DNA of 64,000 nucleotides from Actinobacteria bacterium OV320 (GTDB lineage Bacteria > Actinomycetota > Actinomycetes > Streptomycetales > Streptomycetaceae), in contig LJCX01000001.1 of the NCBI GenBank assembly GCA_001298545.1, positions 310,001 to 374,000 on the forward strand, in the 5' to 3' direction. Under the pieces are notes generated by a model that saw nothing but the letters and a program-made list of their open reading frames with translations, did no database searches and was not told the origin of the DNA. The position numbers were made by a program, and so were the translations under genes. Below, one piece after another: positions 24,171 to 32,572 of this stretch; position 1 is the first letter of the stretch; each line of letters starts with the position of its first letter.

Positions 24171-24665
24171 TTCCTGGCAGCGCTCCAACCAGTCGAGGTC
24201 GGCCTGCAGGTGCAGCATGGCGCCCTCGATGAGCAGCCGGGCCGTCCGGTTGTCCCGGTTCTCGCCCGTGACGAGCTTCGACAGGGTGCGCATGGTGTTC
24301 AGGTAGTGGCGTCGTTGCTTGTTGATCAGGGCGATCTGGTCGGCGAGACCGGTCTGCGGGGCGAGCGCGAGCTTCATGAAGAACTCGTCCCGCAACCGCG
24401 GCTCGTCCGCCGTCTCCTCGTACCAGACGCGCAGCGCTTCCTGGCCGGCGTCCGTGAGGTGATAGATCTTCTTGTTGGGCCGACTCGACTGCTCGACCTC
24501 CTCGCCCTCGATCAGCCCCGTCTTCTCGAGGCGGCTCAGAGTCACGTAGATCTGGCCGATGTTCGGCTGAGGGTACGCGGCGCCCAACAGTCGCTCAAGG
24601 TCCTGCTTGAGCTCGTAGCCGTGGGCCGGGCCGCGCGCCAGCAGGGCCAGGAGGGGCAGGCGCAC
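24150..24665 (-). CDS. PadR family transcriptional regulator
   Basis: 171 residues. The winged helix covers about 1-85, with LLALLARGPAHGYELKQDLERLLG and IGQIYVTLSRLEKTGLIEGE, followed by a helical C-terminal dimerisation domain. GTG 24665 has GGAGG eight bases upstream. Its stop codon (24150-24152) lies within the TCAA that ends the TnpB element, so the last residue and the stop are likely supplied by the insertion. All of padR, ATPase and FtsX genes lie on the minus strand in the usual PadR-ABC order, interrupted by the element. It is divergent from the sugar-binding protein gene at 24790. Confidence 0.9.
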   Translation of the reverse strand: MRLPLLALLARGPAHGYELKQDLERLLGAAYPQPNIGQIYVTLSRLEKTGLIEGEEVEQSSRPNKKIYHLTDAGQEALRVWYEETADEPRLRDEFFMKLALAPQTGLADQIALINKQRRHYLNTMRTLSKLVTGENRDNRTARLLIEGAMLHLQADLDWLERCQEELEEPD

Positions 24666-24718
24666 TCGTGCTGTCCTCCTCGCAGCCTCGTATTGTGTTC
24701 CAGGCCCTAGTATCGCCC

Positions 24719-24733
24719 ATACCTAACGGGTAT
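24719..24733. promoter_or_regulatory. Palindromic operator between padR and the solute-binding gene
   Basis: ATACC-TAACG-GGTAT is a perfect 5-bp inverted repeat, nested in a wider imperfect one whose outer arms are CTAGTAT (24707-24713) and ATACATAG (24732-24739). It is the likely PadR autoregulatory site. Confidence 0.5.
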
Positions 24734-24789
24734 ACATAGCCTCTGACTCCGGGCGAGGGTGCCCGGCGCCGGTGTACTGGGAGGAACCT

Positions 24790-26058
24790 ATGCGGTGGAT
24801 ACGTGCCGCCGGTAGGGGCCTCCTCGTTCTCGCCGTCGTCCTGGCCGGTTACGGCGCGTCCGGCGCCCGGGCGGCCGGCGGGCCGGAGGGTCGCGGACCG
24901 CTCACCCTCGCCACCGCAGGCGACCTCACCGGCTATCTCGGACCGCTGCTGCAGGGCTGGAACCGGGCCCATCCCGGTGAGAAGGTCACCCTCGTCGAAC
25001 TGCCGGACTCGGCGGACGAGTCGCGCGCCCAGATGATCACGGATCTGCGCGGCGGCACCCGCAGCCGGTTCGACGTCCTCAACATCGACGTCGCCTGGAC
25101 CTCGGAGTTCGCCGCCGCCGGCTGGATCCGCCCGCTGCCGCGCGACCGCTTCCCGCTGGACACCTTCCTCCGGCCGGTCGTGGACACGGCGACGTACGAC
25201 GGCCGGCTGTACGCCGTCCCCTACGTCACCAACGCCGGGCTGCTCCTCTACCGCAAGGACGTCCTCGCCGAGGAGGGCGTCCCGCCGCCCCGCACCTGGG
25301 CCGAACTGGAGCGGGCCGCGAAGACCATCGCGCCCCGGCACGGACTCGACGGCTACGCGGGGCAGTTCCTGCCCTACGAGGGCCTCACCGTCAACGCGGC
25401 CGAGGCCGTGTACTCGGCGGGCGGCACGATCCTCGGCGACGAGGGCGACCGCGTCACCGTCGACTCGGCCGCCCGTGAGGGCATCGGGTTCCTCGCCCGC
25501 GGCGTCCGTGACGGTTGGGTGCCGAAGGAGGCCCTGACCTACACGGAGGAGGAGTCCCGCCAGGCCTTCCAGGACGGACACCTCCTCTTCCTGCGCAACT
25601 GGCCCTACGCGTACGTCAGCGCCTCCGCCACGGGCTCCGCGCTCGCCGGCAAGGTCGGCGCCGTACCGCTGCCGGGCCGCGACGGGCCCGGCACCAGCGT
25701 GCTCGGCGGCTCCAACCTGGCCGTCAACACCCATGCCGAGCACCCCGACACCGCCGCGCGCCTGATCGCGTACCTCACCAGCGAGGGCGTCCAGCGGCAG
25801 GTGCTGACCCGGGGCGCGCTGCCGCCCGTACGCGCGGATCTCTACGAGGACCCGGAACTGGTGCGCCGGTTCCCGTACCTGCCGACCCTGCGCGCGAGCG
25901 TCCTGACGGCCGCGCCGCGGCCCAAGAGCCCGCGCTACGACCAGGTCAGCATGGTGGTGCAGGCGGTCGTGCACGACGCGATGTCCGGGCACACGACGCC
26001 CGAGGCGGCGGTACGTCGGCTGGCCCGGGAGCTGGCGGACATCTCCCGCCGCGGCTGA
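24790..26058 (+). CDS. Extracellular sugar-type solute-binding protein lacking a lipobox Cys
   Basis: 422 residues, family 1 ABC binding protein. The mature part begins TLATAGDLTGYLGPLL and contains the hinge-type LYAVPYVTNAGLLLYRKDVL. The signal peptide is Sec-like (RR near residue 9, hydrophobic 10-19), but the lipobox reads VLAGY: the position normally occupied by Cys is Tyr21 (TAC, one base from TGC). Cleavage may instead occur after ARA, giving a soluble secreted protein. GGGAGG before ATG 24790 fixes the start over GTG 24772. It is divergent from padR, and 167 bases upstream of a separate sugar operon with its own binding protein. Confidence 0.85.
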   Translation: MRWIRAAGRGLLVLAVVLAGYGASGARAAGGPEGRGPLTLATAGDLTGYLGPLLQGWNRAHPGEKVTLVELPDSADESRAQMITDLRGGTRSRFDVLNIDVAWTSEFAAAGWIRPLPRDRFPLDTFLRPVVDTATYDGRLYAVPYVTNAGLLLYRKDVLAEEGVPPPRTWAELERAAKTIAPRHGLDGYAGQFLPYEGLTVNAAEAVYSAGGTILGDEGDRVTVDSAAREGIGFLARGVRDGWVPKEALTYTEEESRQAFQDGHLLFLRNWPYAYVSASATGSALAGKVGAVPLPGRDGPGTSVLGGSNLAVNTHAEHPDTAARLIAYLTSEGVQRQVLTRGALPPVRADLYEDPELVRRFPYLPTLRASVLTAAPRPKSPRYDQVSMVVQAVVHDAMSGHTTPEAAVRRLARELADISRRG

Positions 26059-26192
26059 CGCCCCTCAGCCGAGACCGACCCTTCTTGCTCCTACTTACAT
26101 GTTAGGTAACGCCCGCGTATCAACCGGGTGCGATTTGCCCAGGTTGGATCGCTTATGCCGTCCGCGCTCACAAGATGGCTGCTGCCTGTTCG

Positions 26193-26221
26193 TTGACACC
26201 TCCGTGAAACGCCTACATAAC
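26193..26221 (+). promoter_or_regulatory. Promoter of the glucosidase/sugar ABC operon
   Basis: TTGACA (26193-26198), 17 bases, CATAAC (26216-26221). The start point falls within a few bases of ATG 26226, so the mRNA is likely leaderless. The overlapping ATGCATGCAT palindrome (26222-26231) could bind a regulator. Confidence 0.55.
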
Positions 26222-26225
26222 ATGC

Positions 26226-27932
26226 ATGCATAACAGTCAGCCCGCACAGACAGGCCAACGGGTGAGCTCCCAGCACATCGACACGCGCATCGACACGCGC
26301 AACGACACGCACCACTGGTGGCGTGAGGCAGTGATTTACCAGGTGTACGTCCGCAGCTTCCTGGACAGCACCGGCGACGGCGTCGGCGATCTCGCCGGAG
26401 TCCGCGCCGGACTGCCGTACCTGAAGAAGCTGGGTGTCGACGGGATCTGGCTGAGCCCCTTCTACCCCTCCCCGCAAGCCGACCACGGCTACGACGTCGC
26501 CGACTACTGCGACGTCGACCCGCTCTTCGGCGACCTCGCCGAGTTCGACCGGCTGGTGGCGGCCGCCCGGCGGCTGGGCGTCAAGGTGCTGCTCGACATC
26601 GTCCCCAACCACTGCTCCAGCGAGCACCCCTGGTTCCGTGAGGCGCTGACCTCGGCGCCGGGCAGTCCCGCCCGGGCCCGGTTCCACTTCGCCGACGGGC
26701 GGGGAGCGGACGGCGCCGAGCCGCCCAACAACTGGCACGCCATGTTCGGCGGCCCGGCCTGGAGCCGGGTGACCGAGGCGGACGGCCGCCCGGGCCAGTG
26801 GTACCTGCACATGTTCACGCCCGAACAGCCCGACTGGAACTGGCGCGACCCCGAGGTCGGCGCGTACTTCGACCGTGCACTTCGGTTCTGGCTGGACCGG
26901 GGCGTCGACGGCTTCCGCATCGATGTCGCCGCCGGCCTCTTCAAGCACCCCGAGCTGCCCGACTCGCCGGATCCCGAGGCCGACGCCCGCACCCGCGACT
27001 CCGTCAACCCGCTCGCCTGGAACCAGCCCGAGGTGCACGACGTGTGGCGGCGCTGGCGGGCGGTGTGCGAGGAGTACACGGCACACGACGGCCGCGAACG
27101 GCTCCTGGTCGGCGAGGTCTCGGTCCCGACCGCCCGCGAACACGCGCTGTACGTCCGCCCCGACGAACTGCACCAGGCCTTCTTCTTCGACCTGCTGAGC
27201 GCCTCCTGGGACGCCGACGCCTTCCGCAAGGTCATCACCGAGGCCATGCAGGACATCGCCGGAACGGGATCGACCGTCACCTGGGTCCTCAACAACCACG
27301 ATCAGGTCCGCACGGTCACCCGCTACGGCGAGCCGGCCGTGGAGGGCAGCGGCCTCGGCGCCGCCCGCGCCCGCGCCGCCGCCCTGCTGTTGCTGGCGCT
27401 GCCCGGTGCCGCCTACATCTACCAGGGCGAGGAGCTCGGCCTGCCCGAGGTCGTCGACCTGCCCGACGACGTGCTCACCGACCCGATCTTCCGCCGTACC
27501 GGCAGCCGGGCCCGTATCCGGGACGGCTGCCGGGTACCGCTGCCGTGGTCCGGGCAGGCCTCACCGTTCGGCTTCACCTCCGGCGTCGACCCCACCAAAC
27601 CCTGGCTGCCGCAGCCCGACTACTTCGCCGAGTACGCCACCGATCGCGCCCTCGCCGACACCCGCTCCTTCTGGCACCTCTACCGCGACGGCCTCCAGCT
27701 GCGCGCCACCCTGCCCCAGCTGGGCGAGGGCACGCTGCGCTGGCTCGACACCCAGCCCGGCGTCCTCGCCTTCGCCCGCGGCGACGGGCTGGTCTGCGCC
27801 GTCAACTTCGGTACGGCGCCCGCCCCGGCGCCCGTTCCCGGCATCCCCCTGCTGTCCAGCGGCCCCTGCCCGGCCGGGGTGCTCCCCGGCTCCACGGCCG
27901 CCTGGTGGATCGGTGACGACACCGACTCCTGA
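26226..27932 (+). CDS. GH13 alpha-glucosidase / oligo-1,6-glucosidase type
   Basis: 568 residues. The (beta/alpha)8 barrel begins at WWREAVIYQVYVRSF and shows all conserved regions: DIVPNHC, nucleophile Asp233 in GFRIDVA, acid/base Glu297 in LLVGEVSV and Asp359 in LNNHDQ. It hydrolyses alpha-glucosidic bonds of imported oligosaccharides and acts in the cytoplasm (no signal peptide). The N-terminus has a repeated IDTR/NDTH stretch encoded by near-identical 12-base units. The start at 26226 coincides with the predicted transcription start; GTG 26262 is an alternative. It heads an operon with a binding protein and two permeases, resembling the Streptomyces agl (alpha-glucoside) system, in which such an enzyme is called AglA. 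Confidence 0.9.
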   Translation: MHNSQPAQTGQRVSSQHIDTRIDTRNDTHHWWREAVIYQVYVRSFLDSTGDGVGDLAGVRAGLPYLKKLGVDGIWLSPFYPSPQADHGYDVADYCDVDPLFGDLAEFDRLVAAARRLGVKVLLDIVPNHCSSEHPWFREALTSAPGSPARARFHFADGRGADGAEPPNNWHAMFGGPAWSRVTEADGRPGQWYLHMFTPEQPDWNWRDPEVGAYFDRALRFWLDRGVDGFRIDVAAGLFKHPELPDSPDPEADARTRDSVNPLAWNQPEVHDVWRRWRAVCEEYTAHDGRERLLVGEVSVPTAREHALYVRPDELHQAFFFDLLSASWDADAFRKVITEAMQDIAGTGSTVTWVLNNHDQVRTVTRYGEPAVEGSGLGAARARAAALLLLALPGAAYIYQGEELGLPEVVDLPDDVLTDPIFRRTGSRARIRDGCRVPLPWSGQASPFGFTSGVDPTKPWLPQPDYFAEYATDRALADTRSFWHLYRDGLQLRATLPQLGEGTLRWLDTQPGVLAFARGDGLVCAVNFGTAPAPAPVPGIPLLSSGPCPAGVLPGSTAAWWIGDDTDS

Positions 27933-27987
27933 GCACGACCACCTCTCCATCCGCCGCCAACTCCCCTTCTACGAACGGACATCGACG

Positions 27988-29316
27988 ATGATGCGACGAC
28001 GTACCACCCTGCTCAGCGGCTGCACCGCCCTCGTCCTGGCACTCGGCGCGACCGCCTGCGGAGGCGGCGACCCCGTCTCCGCGGGCGGCGGCGACAAGGC
28101 ACTGGGCGGCCAGACGGTCACCGTGGCCGGCGTCTGGTCCGGTGCCGAGCAGAAGAACTTCCAGAAGGTGCTGGACGCGTTCGCCGAGAAGACCGGTGCC
28201 AAGACCCAGTTCGTCTCCACCGGCGACAACGTCTCCACCGTCGTCGGCAGCAAGATCGAGGGCGGCAACGCCCCCGACGTGGTGATGGTCCCGCAGGTCG
28301 GCGTGCTCCAGCAGTTCGCCGGGAACGGCTGGCTCAAGCCCCTGTCGTCCACCACCCAGAAGGCCGTCGCCGCCAACTACGCGCCCGTCTGGAAGGACTA
28401 CGGCAGCGTCAAGGGCACGCTCTACGGCCTCTACTTCAAGGCAGCCCACAAGTCGACCGTCTGGTACAGCCCCGCCGCCCTGGAGCAGGCCGGCGTCCAT
28501 CCCCCGAAGACCTACGACGAGATGCTGAAGGCCGGGCGGACCGTCTCCGACTCGGGCCTCGCCGCCTTCTCCGTCGCGGGCCAGGACGGCTGGACGCTCA
28601 CCGACTGGTTCGAGAACGTCTACCTCTCCCAGGCCGGACCCGAGAAGTACGACGCCCTCGCCGCCCACGAACTGAAGTGGACCGACCAGAGCGTGGTCGA
28701 CGCCCTCACCACGCTCGGCAAGCTCTTCCAGGACAAGCAGCTCCTCGCGGGCGGCCAGAAGGGCGCTCTCAACACCGACTTCCCGGGCTCCGTCGAGAAG
28801 GTCTTCGGGCCCGAGCCCGAGGCGGGCATGGTCTACGAGGGCGACTTCGTCGCGGGCGTCGCCAAGGACCAGTTCGGCCGGAAGATCGGCGAGGACGCCG
28901 ACTTCTTCGCGTTCCCGCCCGTCGGCGGGGGCGAGGCACCCGTGGTCAGCGGCGGCGACGCGGCCGTCGTCCTCAAGGACGGCAAGAACTCCAAGGCAGG
29001 CATGGCGCTGCTGGAGTACCTGGCCACCCCGGAGGCCGCCGCGGTCTGGGCCGGGACGGGCGGCTTCCTCTCCCCGAACAAGAAGCTCGACCTCGCCTCC
29101 TACGGCGTCGACGTCACCCGCACCACCGCCAAGTCGCTCATCACCGCCGGGGACTCCGTCCGCTTCGACATGTCCGACCAGGCCCCGGCCGCGTTCGGCG
29201 GGACGAAGGGCGCAGGCGAGTGGAAGATCCTCCAGGACTTCCTGCGCGACCCGTCCGACCCGAAGGCCACCGCGGCGCAGCTGGAGACCGCCGCGGCCAA
29301 GGCCTACAAGGGCTGA
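27988..29316 (+). CDS. Sugar ABC transporter solute-binding lipoprotein (AglE-like)
   Basis: 442 residues. The lipoprotein signal ends at GATAC with Cys24 as the lipidation site, followed by a Gly-rich linker and a family 1 binding fold (TVAGVWSGAEQKNFQKVLDAF, GNAPDVVMVPQVG, GTLYGLYFKAAHKSTVWY). It captures an oligosaccharide, probably alpha-glucosides given the adjacent glucosidase, and delivers it to the two permeases. Two adjacent ATGs (27988, 27991) have only a weak ribosome site; the 55-base gap to the glucosidase indicates one operon. Confidence 0.9.
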   Translation: MMRRRTTLLSGCTALVLALGATACGGGDPVSAGGGDKALGGQTVTVAGVWSGAEQKNFQKVLDAFAEKTGAKTQFVSTGDNVSTVVGSKIEGGNAPDVVMVPQVGVLQQFAGNGWLKPLSSTTQKAVAANYAPVWKDYGSVKGTLYGLYFKAAHKSTVWYSPAALEQAGVHPPKTYDEMLKAGRTVSDSGLAAFSVAGQDGWTLTDWFENVYLSQAGPEKYDALAAHELKWTDQSVVDALTTLGKLFQDKQLLAGGQKGALNTDFPGSVEKVFGPEPEAGMVYEGDFVAGVAKDQFGRKIGEDADFFAFPPVGGGEAPVVSGGDAAVVLKDGKNSKAGMALLEYLATPEAAAVWAGTGGFLSPNKKLDLASYGVDVTRTTAKSLITAGDSVRFDMSDQAPAAFGGTKGAGEWKILQDFLRDPSDPKATAAQLETAAAKAYKG

Positions 29317-29322
29317 CCGGCG

Positions 29323-30681
29323 ATGACCGCCACGCTCACGAAGACGGCCGCACCACCCGCCGCCGCGACCGTCGCCCGCAAGCGGCGGGCCCGGCGGCGG
29401 GGCAGGACCGTCGCCCTGCTCTTCGTCCTCCCCGCGCTGCTCCTGCTCGGCGCCCTCGTCGTCTACCCCGTGCTGTTCTCGGTCGGCCGCAGCTTCTTCG
29501 ACGCCTCCGGGACCCGGTTCGTGGGCGGCGACAACTACACCGAGATGTTCCGCGACCCGGCCACCCTCAAAGCCGTGCGCAACACCGCGATCTGGGTGGT
29601 CGTGGCGCCGACCCTGCTGACCGGCCTGGGCCTGATCCTCGCCGTGCTCGTCGAGAAGATCCGCTGGGCCACGGCCTTCAAGCTGCTGCTCTTCATGCCC
29701 ATGGCCGTCTCCTTCCTCGCCGCGGGCATCATCTTCCGGCTCGCCTACGACGAGGACCCCGACAAGGGCGTCCTGAACGCGGCGGCCGTCGGCGTCCACG
29801 ACGCCTTCCAGGACACCGCCTCCTACCCGACCGCCCGCGCCCGTGACGGCGAGGGCCTGACCCGGGGCGCCGACGGCTCGTACCGCACCGGCACGAGCGT
29901 GTCGCCCGGTGACACGGTCGCCCTCGGCCTGGTCGGTGTCGCGCCCAAGGAGCTGCCGGCCGGCGCCGAACCGGCCTACCCGGCGGCCGCCCGCACAGCG
30001 GGCCCCGACGAACTGCGCGGAGTCGTCTACCTGGACTTCACCCCCGGCGGGGGAGGGAAACAGGGTGTGGTGGACCGCCGGGAGAGCGGGCTGCCGAAGA
30101 TGGAGGTCGAGGCGGTGCGCGACGGCAAGACCGTGGCGAGCACCACCACCGCGGCCGACGGCTCCTTCCGCTTCCCCGGCCTGGAGACAGGCCCGTACAC
30201 CGTCACCCTCCCCGGCTCGAACTTCGCCCAGCCCTACGACGGCGTGTCCTGGCTCGGCCCGGCACTGGTCACCCCGCCGATCATCGGCGCCTACCTGTGG
30301 ATCTGGACCGGCTTCGCGATGGTGCTGATCGGCGCGGGCCTGTCCACGCTGCCGCGTGACTCGCTCGAGGCCGCGCGGATGGACGGCGCCAACGAGTGGC
30401 AGGTGTTCCGCCGGATCACCGTGCCGCTGCTGGCGCCCGTGCTCACGGTGGTCTTCGTGACCCTCGTCATCAACGTGATGAAGGTGTTCGACCTCGTCTA
30501 CATCATCGCCCCCGGCCCGGTGCAGGAGGACGCCACCGTGCTGGCCACCCAGATGTGGCTGGTGTCCTTCGGCGGCGGCAACGACCAGGGACTGGGCAGC
30601 GCCCTCGGCGTGCTGCTCCTGCTGCTGGTGATCCCCGCCATGGTCTTCAACGTCCGTCGTTTCCGAGGGAGTCAGCGATGA
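29323..30681 (+). CDS. Sugar ABC permease with extracytoplasmic beta-domain insert (AglF-like)
   Basis: 452 residues, against about 300 for MalF-type permeases of this class. After three N-terminal membrane segments (to about 143) comes an insert of about 175 residues, then the last three segments with the EAA loop EAARMDGANEWQVFRRITVPLL. The insert contains a segment (MEVEAVRDGKTVASTTTAADGSFRFPGL then TVTLPG) that looks like a carboxypeptidase-regulatory / prealbumin-like beta sandwich, and faces outward. It starts seven bases after the binding-protein stop. It pairs with the next permease; no ATPase is encoded nearby, so the shared MsiK ATPase is expected to drive it (known for Streptomyces). 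Confidence 0.9.
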   Translation: MTATLTKTAAPPAAATVARKRRARRRGRTVALLFVLPALLLLGALVVYPVLFSVGRSFFDASGTRFVGGDNYTEMFRDPATLKAVRNTAIWVVVAPTLLTGLGLILAVLVEKIRWATAFKLLLFMPMAVSFLAAGIIFRLAYDEDPDKGVLNAAAVGVHDAFQDTASYPTARARDGEGLTRGADGSYRTGTSVSPGDTVALGLVGVAPKELPAGAEPAYPAAARTAGPDELRGVVYLDFTPGGGGKQGVVDRRESGLPKMEVEAVRDGKTVASTTTAADGSFRFPGLETGPYTVTLPGSNFAQPYDGVSWLGPALVTPPIIGAYLWIWTGFAMVLIGAGLSTLPRDSLEAARMDGANEWQVFRRITVPLLAPVLTVVFVTLVINVMKVFDLVYIIAPGPVQEDATVLATQMWLVSFGGGNDQGLGSALGVLLLLLVIPAMVFNVRRFRGSQR

Positions 30682-31523
30682 ACCTCAGTGCGCTTCGGCG
30701 CGGGCTCGGCAACAGCCTGGTGCAGGCCGTCCTCGTGGTCGTCGGACTGCTCTGGCTCACGCCGCTCGCCGGACTGCTCGTGTCGTCCCTGCGGTCGGCG
30801 CAGGACACGGCCAAGGGCGGCTGGTGGACGGCGATCACCAGTCCGGGCCAGCTGTCCTTCGACAACTACACGTCGTTGCTGGGCAACGCCGGGATGACGC
30901 AGGCGTTCTGGAACACCGTGCTCATCTCGGTGCCGACGACGCTCTTGGTGGTGGCGATCGCCGCGCTGGCGGGGTACGCCTTCGCCTGGCTGGAGTTCCC
31001 CGGCCGTGACGCCCTCTTCCTGCTCGTGGTCGCGCTCCTGGTGGTGCCCGTGCAGATCGGCCTGCTGCCGGTGGCCAAACTCTTCGGCCAACTGGGACTG
31101 TTCGGCACGATTCCCGGCGTCGTCCTCTTCCACGTCTCCTACGGACTGCCGTTCGCGATCTTCCTGCTGCGGAACTACTTCGCCGAGATACCGCGGGAGA
31201 TGCTGGAGGCGGCCCGCATGGACGGGGGCAACGAGTGGCGCATCTTCACCCGGCTCGTGCTGCCGGTGGGACGGCCCGCGCTGGCGAGCCTGGCCATCTT
31301 CCAGTTCCTGTGGGTGTGGAACGACATGCTGGTGGCGCTGCTGTTCGCCGACAGCTCGTCCCAGCCGCTGACCGTGGAACTCCAGTCACAGATACGGCAG
31401 TTCGGCAGCAACATCGACGTGCTCGCGCCGGGCGCGTTCCTGTCCCTGATCGTCCCGGTGGCCGTGTTCTTCGCCTTCCAGCGGCACTTCGTCCAGGGGG
31501 TCATGGCGGGGTCCGTGAAGTAG
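30678..31523 (+). CDS. Sugar ABC permease (MalG/AglG-like)
   Basis: 281 residues with six membrane segments and the EAA loop EAARMDGGNEWRIFTRLVLPVG near residue 180, which docks to the ATPase. The ATG at 30678 overlaps the stop of the partner permease (ATGA), so the two are made in equal amounts. It ends with FVQGVMAGSVK, a typical MalG-type C-terminus. A strong hairpin follows, ending the operon. Confidence 0.92.
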   Translation: MNLSALRRGLGNSLVQAVLVVVGLLWLTPLAGLLVSSLRSAQDTAKGGWWTAITSPGQLSFDNYTSLLGNAGMTQAFWNTVLISVPTTLLVVAIAALAGYAFAWLEFPGRDALFLLVVALLVVPVQIGLLPVAKLFGQLGLFGTIPGVVLFHVSYGLPFAIFLLRNYFAEIPREMLEAARMDGGNEWRIFTRLVLPVGRPALASLAIFQFLWVWNDMLVALLFADSSSQPLTVELQSQIRQFGSNIDVLAPGAFLSLIVPVAVFFAFQRHFVQGVMAGSVK

Positions 31524-31543
31524 GCCCGGTGCCGGCGCCCCAT

Positions 31544-31574
31544 GGCTCCACCCGGACGGGGGACGGGTGGAGCC
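31544..31574 (+). terminator. Terminator of the sugar operon
   Basis: Perfect 10-bp stem GGCTCCACCC/GGGTGGAGCC with an 11-base loop, 20 bases after the permease stop. No T-run. Confidence 0.8.
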
Positions 31575-31576
31575 AC

Positions 31577-31855
31577 GGCGCGGAGCTTCGCCGGCGGGTG
31601 GCCGCGGCGGCCAACAAGGTCGAGTCGATCAACCGGTTCTCCCAGCGGGTCGGCTTCGGCAGTCAGGGCGTCCTCGCCGACAACGACCCCATCGAGCAGG
31701 AGAAGGCGATGAAGTTCAACGTCCTGCTCAGGAAGGCGGAGCACATCAAACGGTTGGGCGAGTACTCCACCCACGAACCCGGTATCCAGCCCGAGGCGTA
31801 CGACCCGAAACACGACGTCGACTTCACCCAGCTCCGCGCATTCGGCAGGAGCTGA
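31577..31855 (+). pseudogene. Tn3-family transposase C-terminal remnant
   Basis: The frame reads AELRRRVAAAANKVESINRF, then VLADNDPIEQEKAMKFNVLL, then EHIKRLGEYSTHEPGIQPEAYDP, which match the C-terminal end of Streptomyces Tn3-type transposases as I recall them. About 50 residues that normally separate KFNxLL from EHIxRxGxYST are missing and the N-terminal 850 or more residues are absent, so this is a decayed fragment with an internal deletion. No start codon or ribosome site is associated. Terminal inverted repeats were not found. It marks a past transposition event next to the TetR / monooxygenase pair. Confidence 0.75.
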
Positions 31856-31858
31856 GCG

Positions 31859-32551
31859 TTACGCCGGCGGCCGGGCGAGTTTGGCGGCCACGGCGTCGAG
31901 GACCCAGTCCAGGCCGGTCGCGAAGGATGCCTCGGCGTCCACGTCCGTGCCGTCGTACACGGCTTTGGTCAAGGCCGGAAAGCGGCCCGTGGCCAGCACT
32001 CTCGCCAGGTGCGGGCCGCGGGCGCGCTGCCAGTCGTGCTTGGACAGGCCCGTGGCGCGCTCGGCCCGCAGGTTCGTGATCTCGCGCCTGATCGCGCCCG
32101 TGAAGTAGGCGCTGACCGTCTCCACGGCGCGCATGACGGTGTCGATGTCGGCGAGGCCGTCGAGGGCGGACAGGGTGGACTCGGCCACGGCGAGGCCGTT
32201 CGGGCCCAGGGCCGGGCGGCCGCCGAGCAGGTCGGCCAGCCATTCGTGACGGAGGGCGGCCTGCCTGGTGCGGTGGGCGAGTACGCGCAGCGCCTCCCGC
32301 CAGTCGCCGGGCTGCTCCTCGGGGAGGATCTCGGCCTGGACCTCGTCCACCATGAGGTCGAACAGCTCCTCCTTGGTGGAGATGTATCCGTACAGCCGCA
32401 TCGGGCCGGCCTTCAGCCGGGCGGCGACCTTGCGCAACGACACCGCCGCAAGGCCGCCCTCGTCGGCCAGCGCGATGGCGGCGGCGACGATCCGCTCCCG
32501 GTCGAGCGGCACGGGGCGAGTCGGCGGCTCCGGCCGGTCCCACACGGTCAT
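31859..32551 (-). CDS. TetR family regulator with TetR_C-type ligand domain
   Basis: 230 residues. The HTH contains RIVAAAIALADEGGLAAVSLRKVA and LKAGPMRLYGYISTKEELFDL (about 20-68), the form found in TetR-proper and antibiotic-responsive relatives (MRLYGYI). The ligand domain is helical. GGAG five bases before ATG 32551 fixes the start; a longer frame to 32623 would run through the divergent promoter. It is divergent from a TetX-like monooxygenase with two palindromes in the 70-base gap, so it likely represses that gene and itself and is released by the enzyme's substrate (inference). Confidence 0.88.
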   Translation of the reverse strand: MTVWDRPEPPTRPVPLDRERIVAAAIALADEGGLAAVSLRKVAARLKAGPMRLYGYISTKEELFDLMVDEVQAEILPEEQPGDWREALRVLAHRTRQAALRHEWLADLLGGRPALGPNGLAVAESTLSALDGLADIDTVMRAVETVSAYFTGAIRREITNLRAERATGLSKHDWQRARGPHLARVLATGRFPALTKAVYDGTDVDAEASFATGLDWVLDAVAAKLARPPA

Positions 32552-32572
32552 GGTCACTCCGAACTGTTGCGC

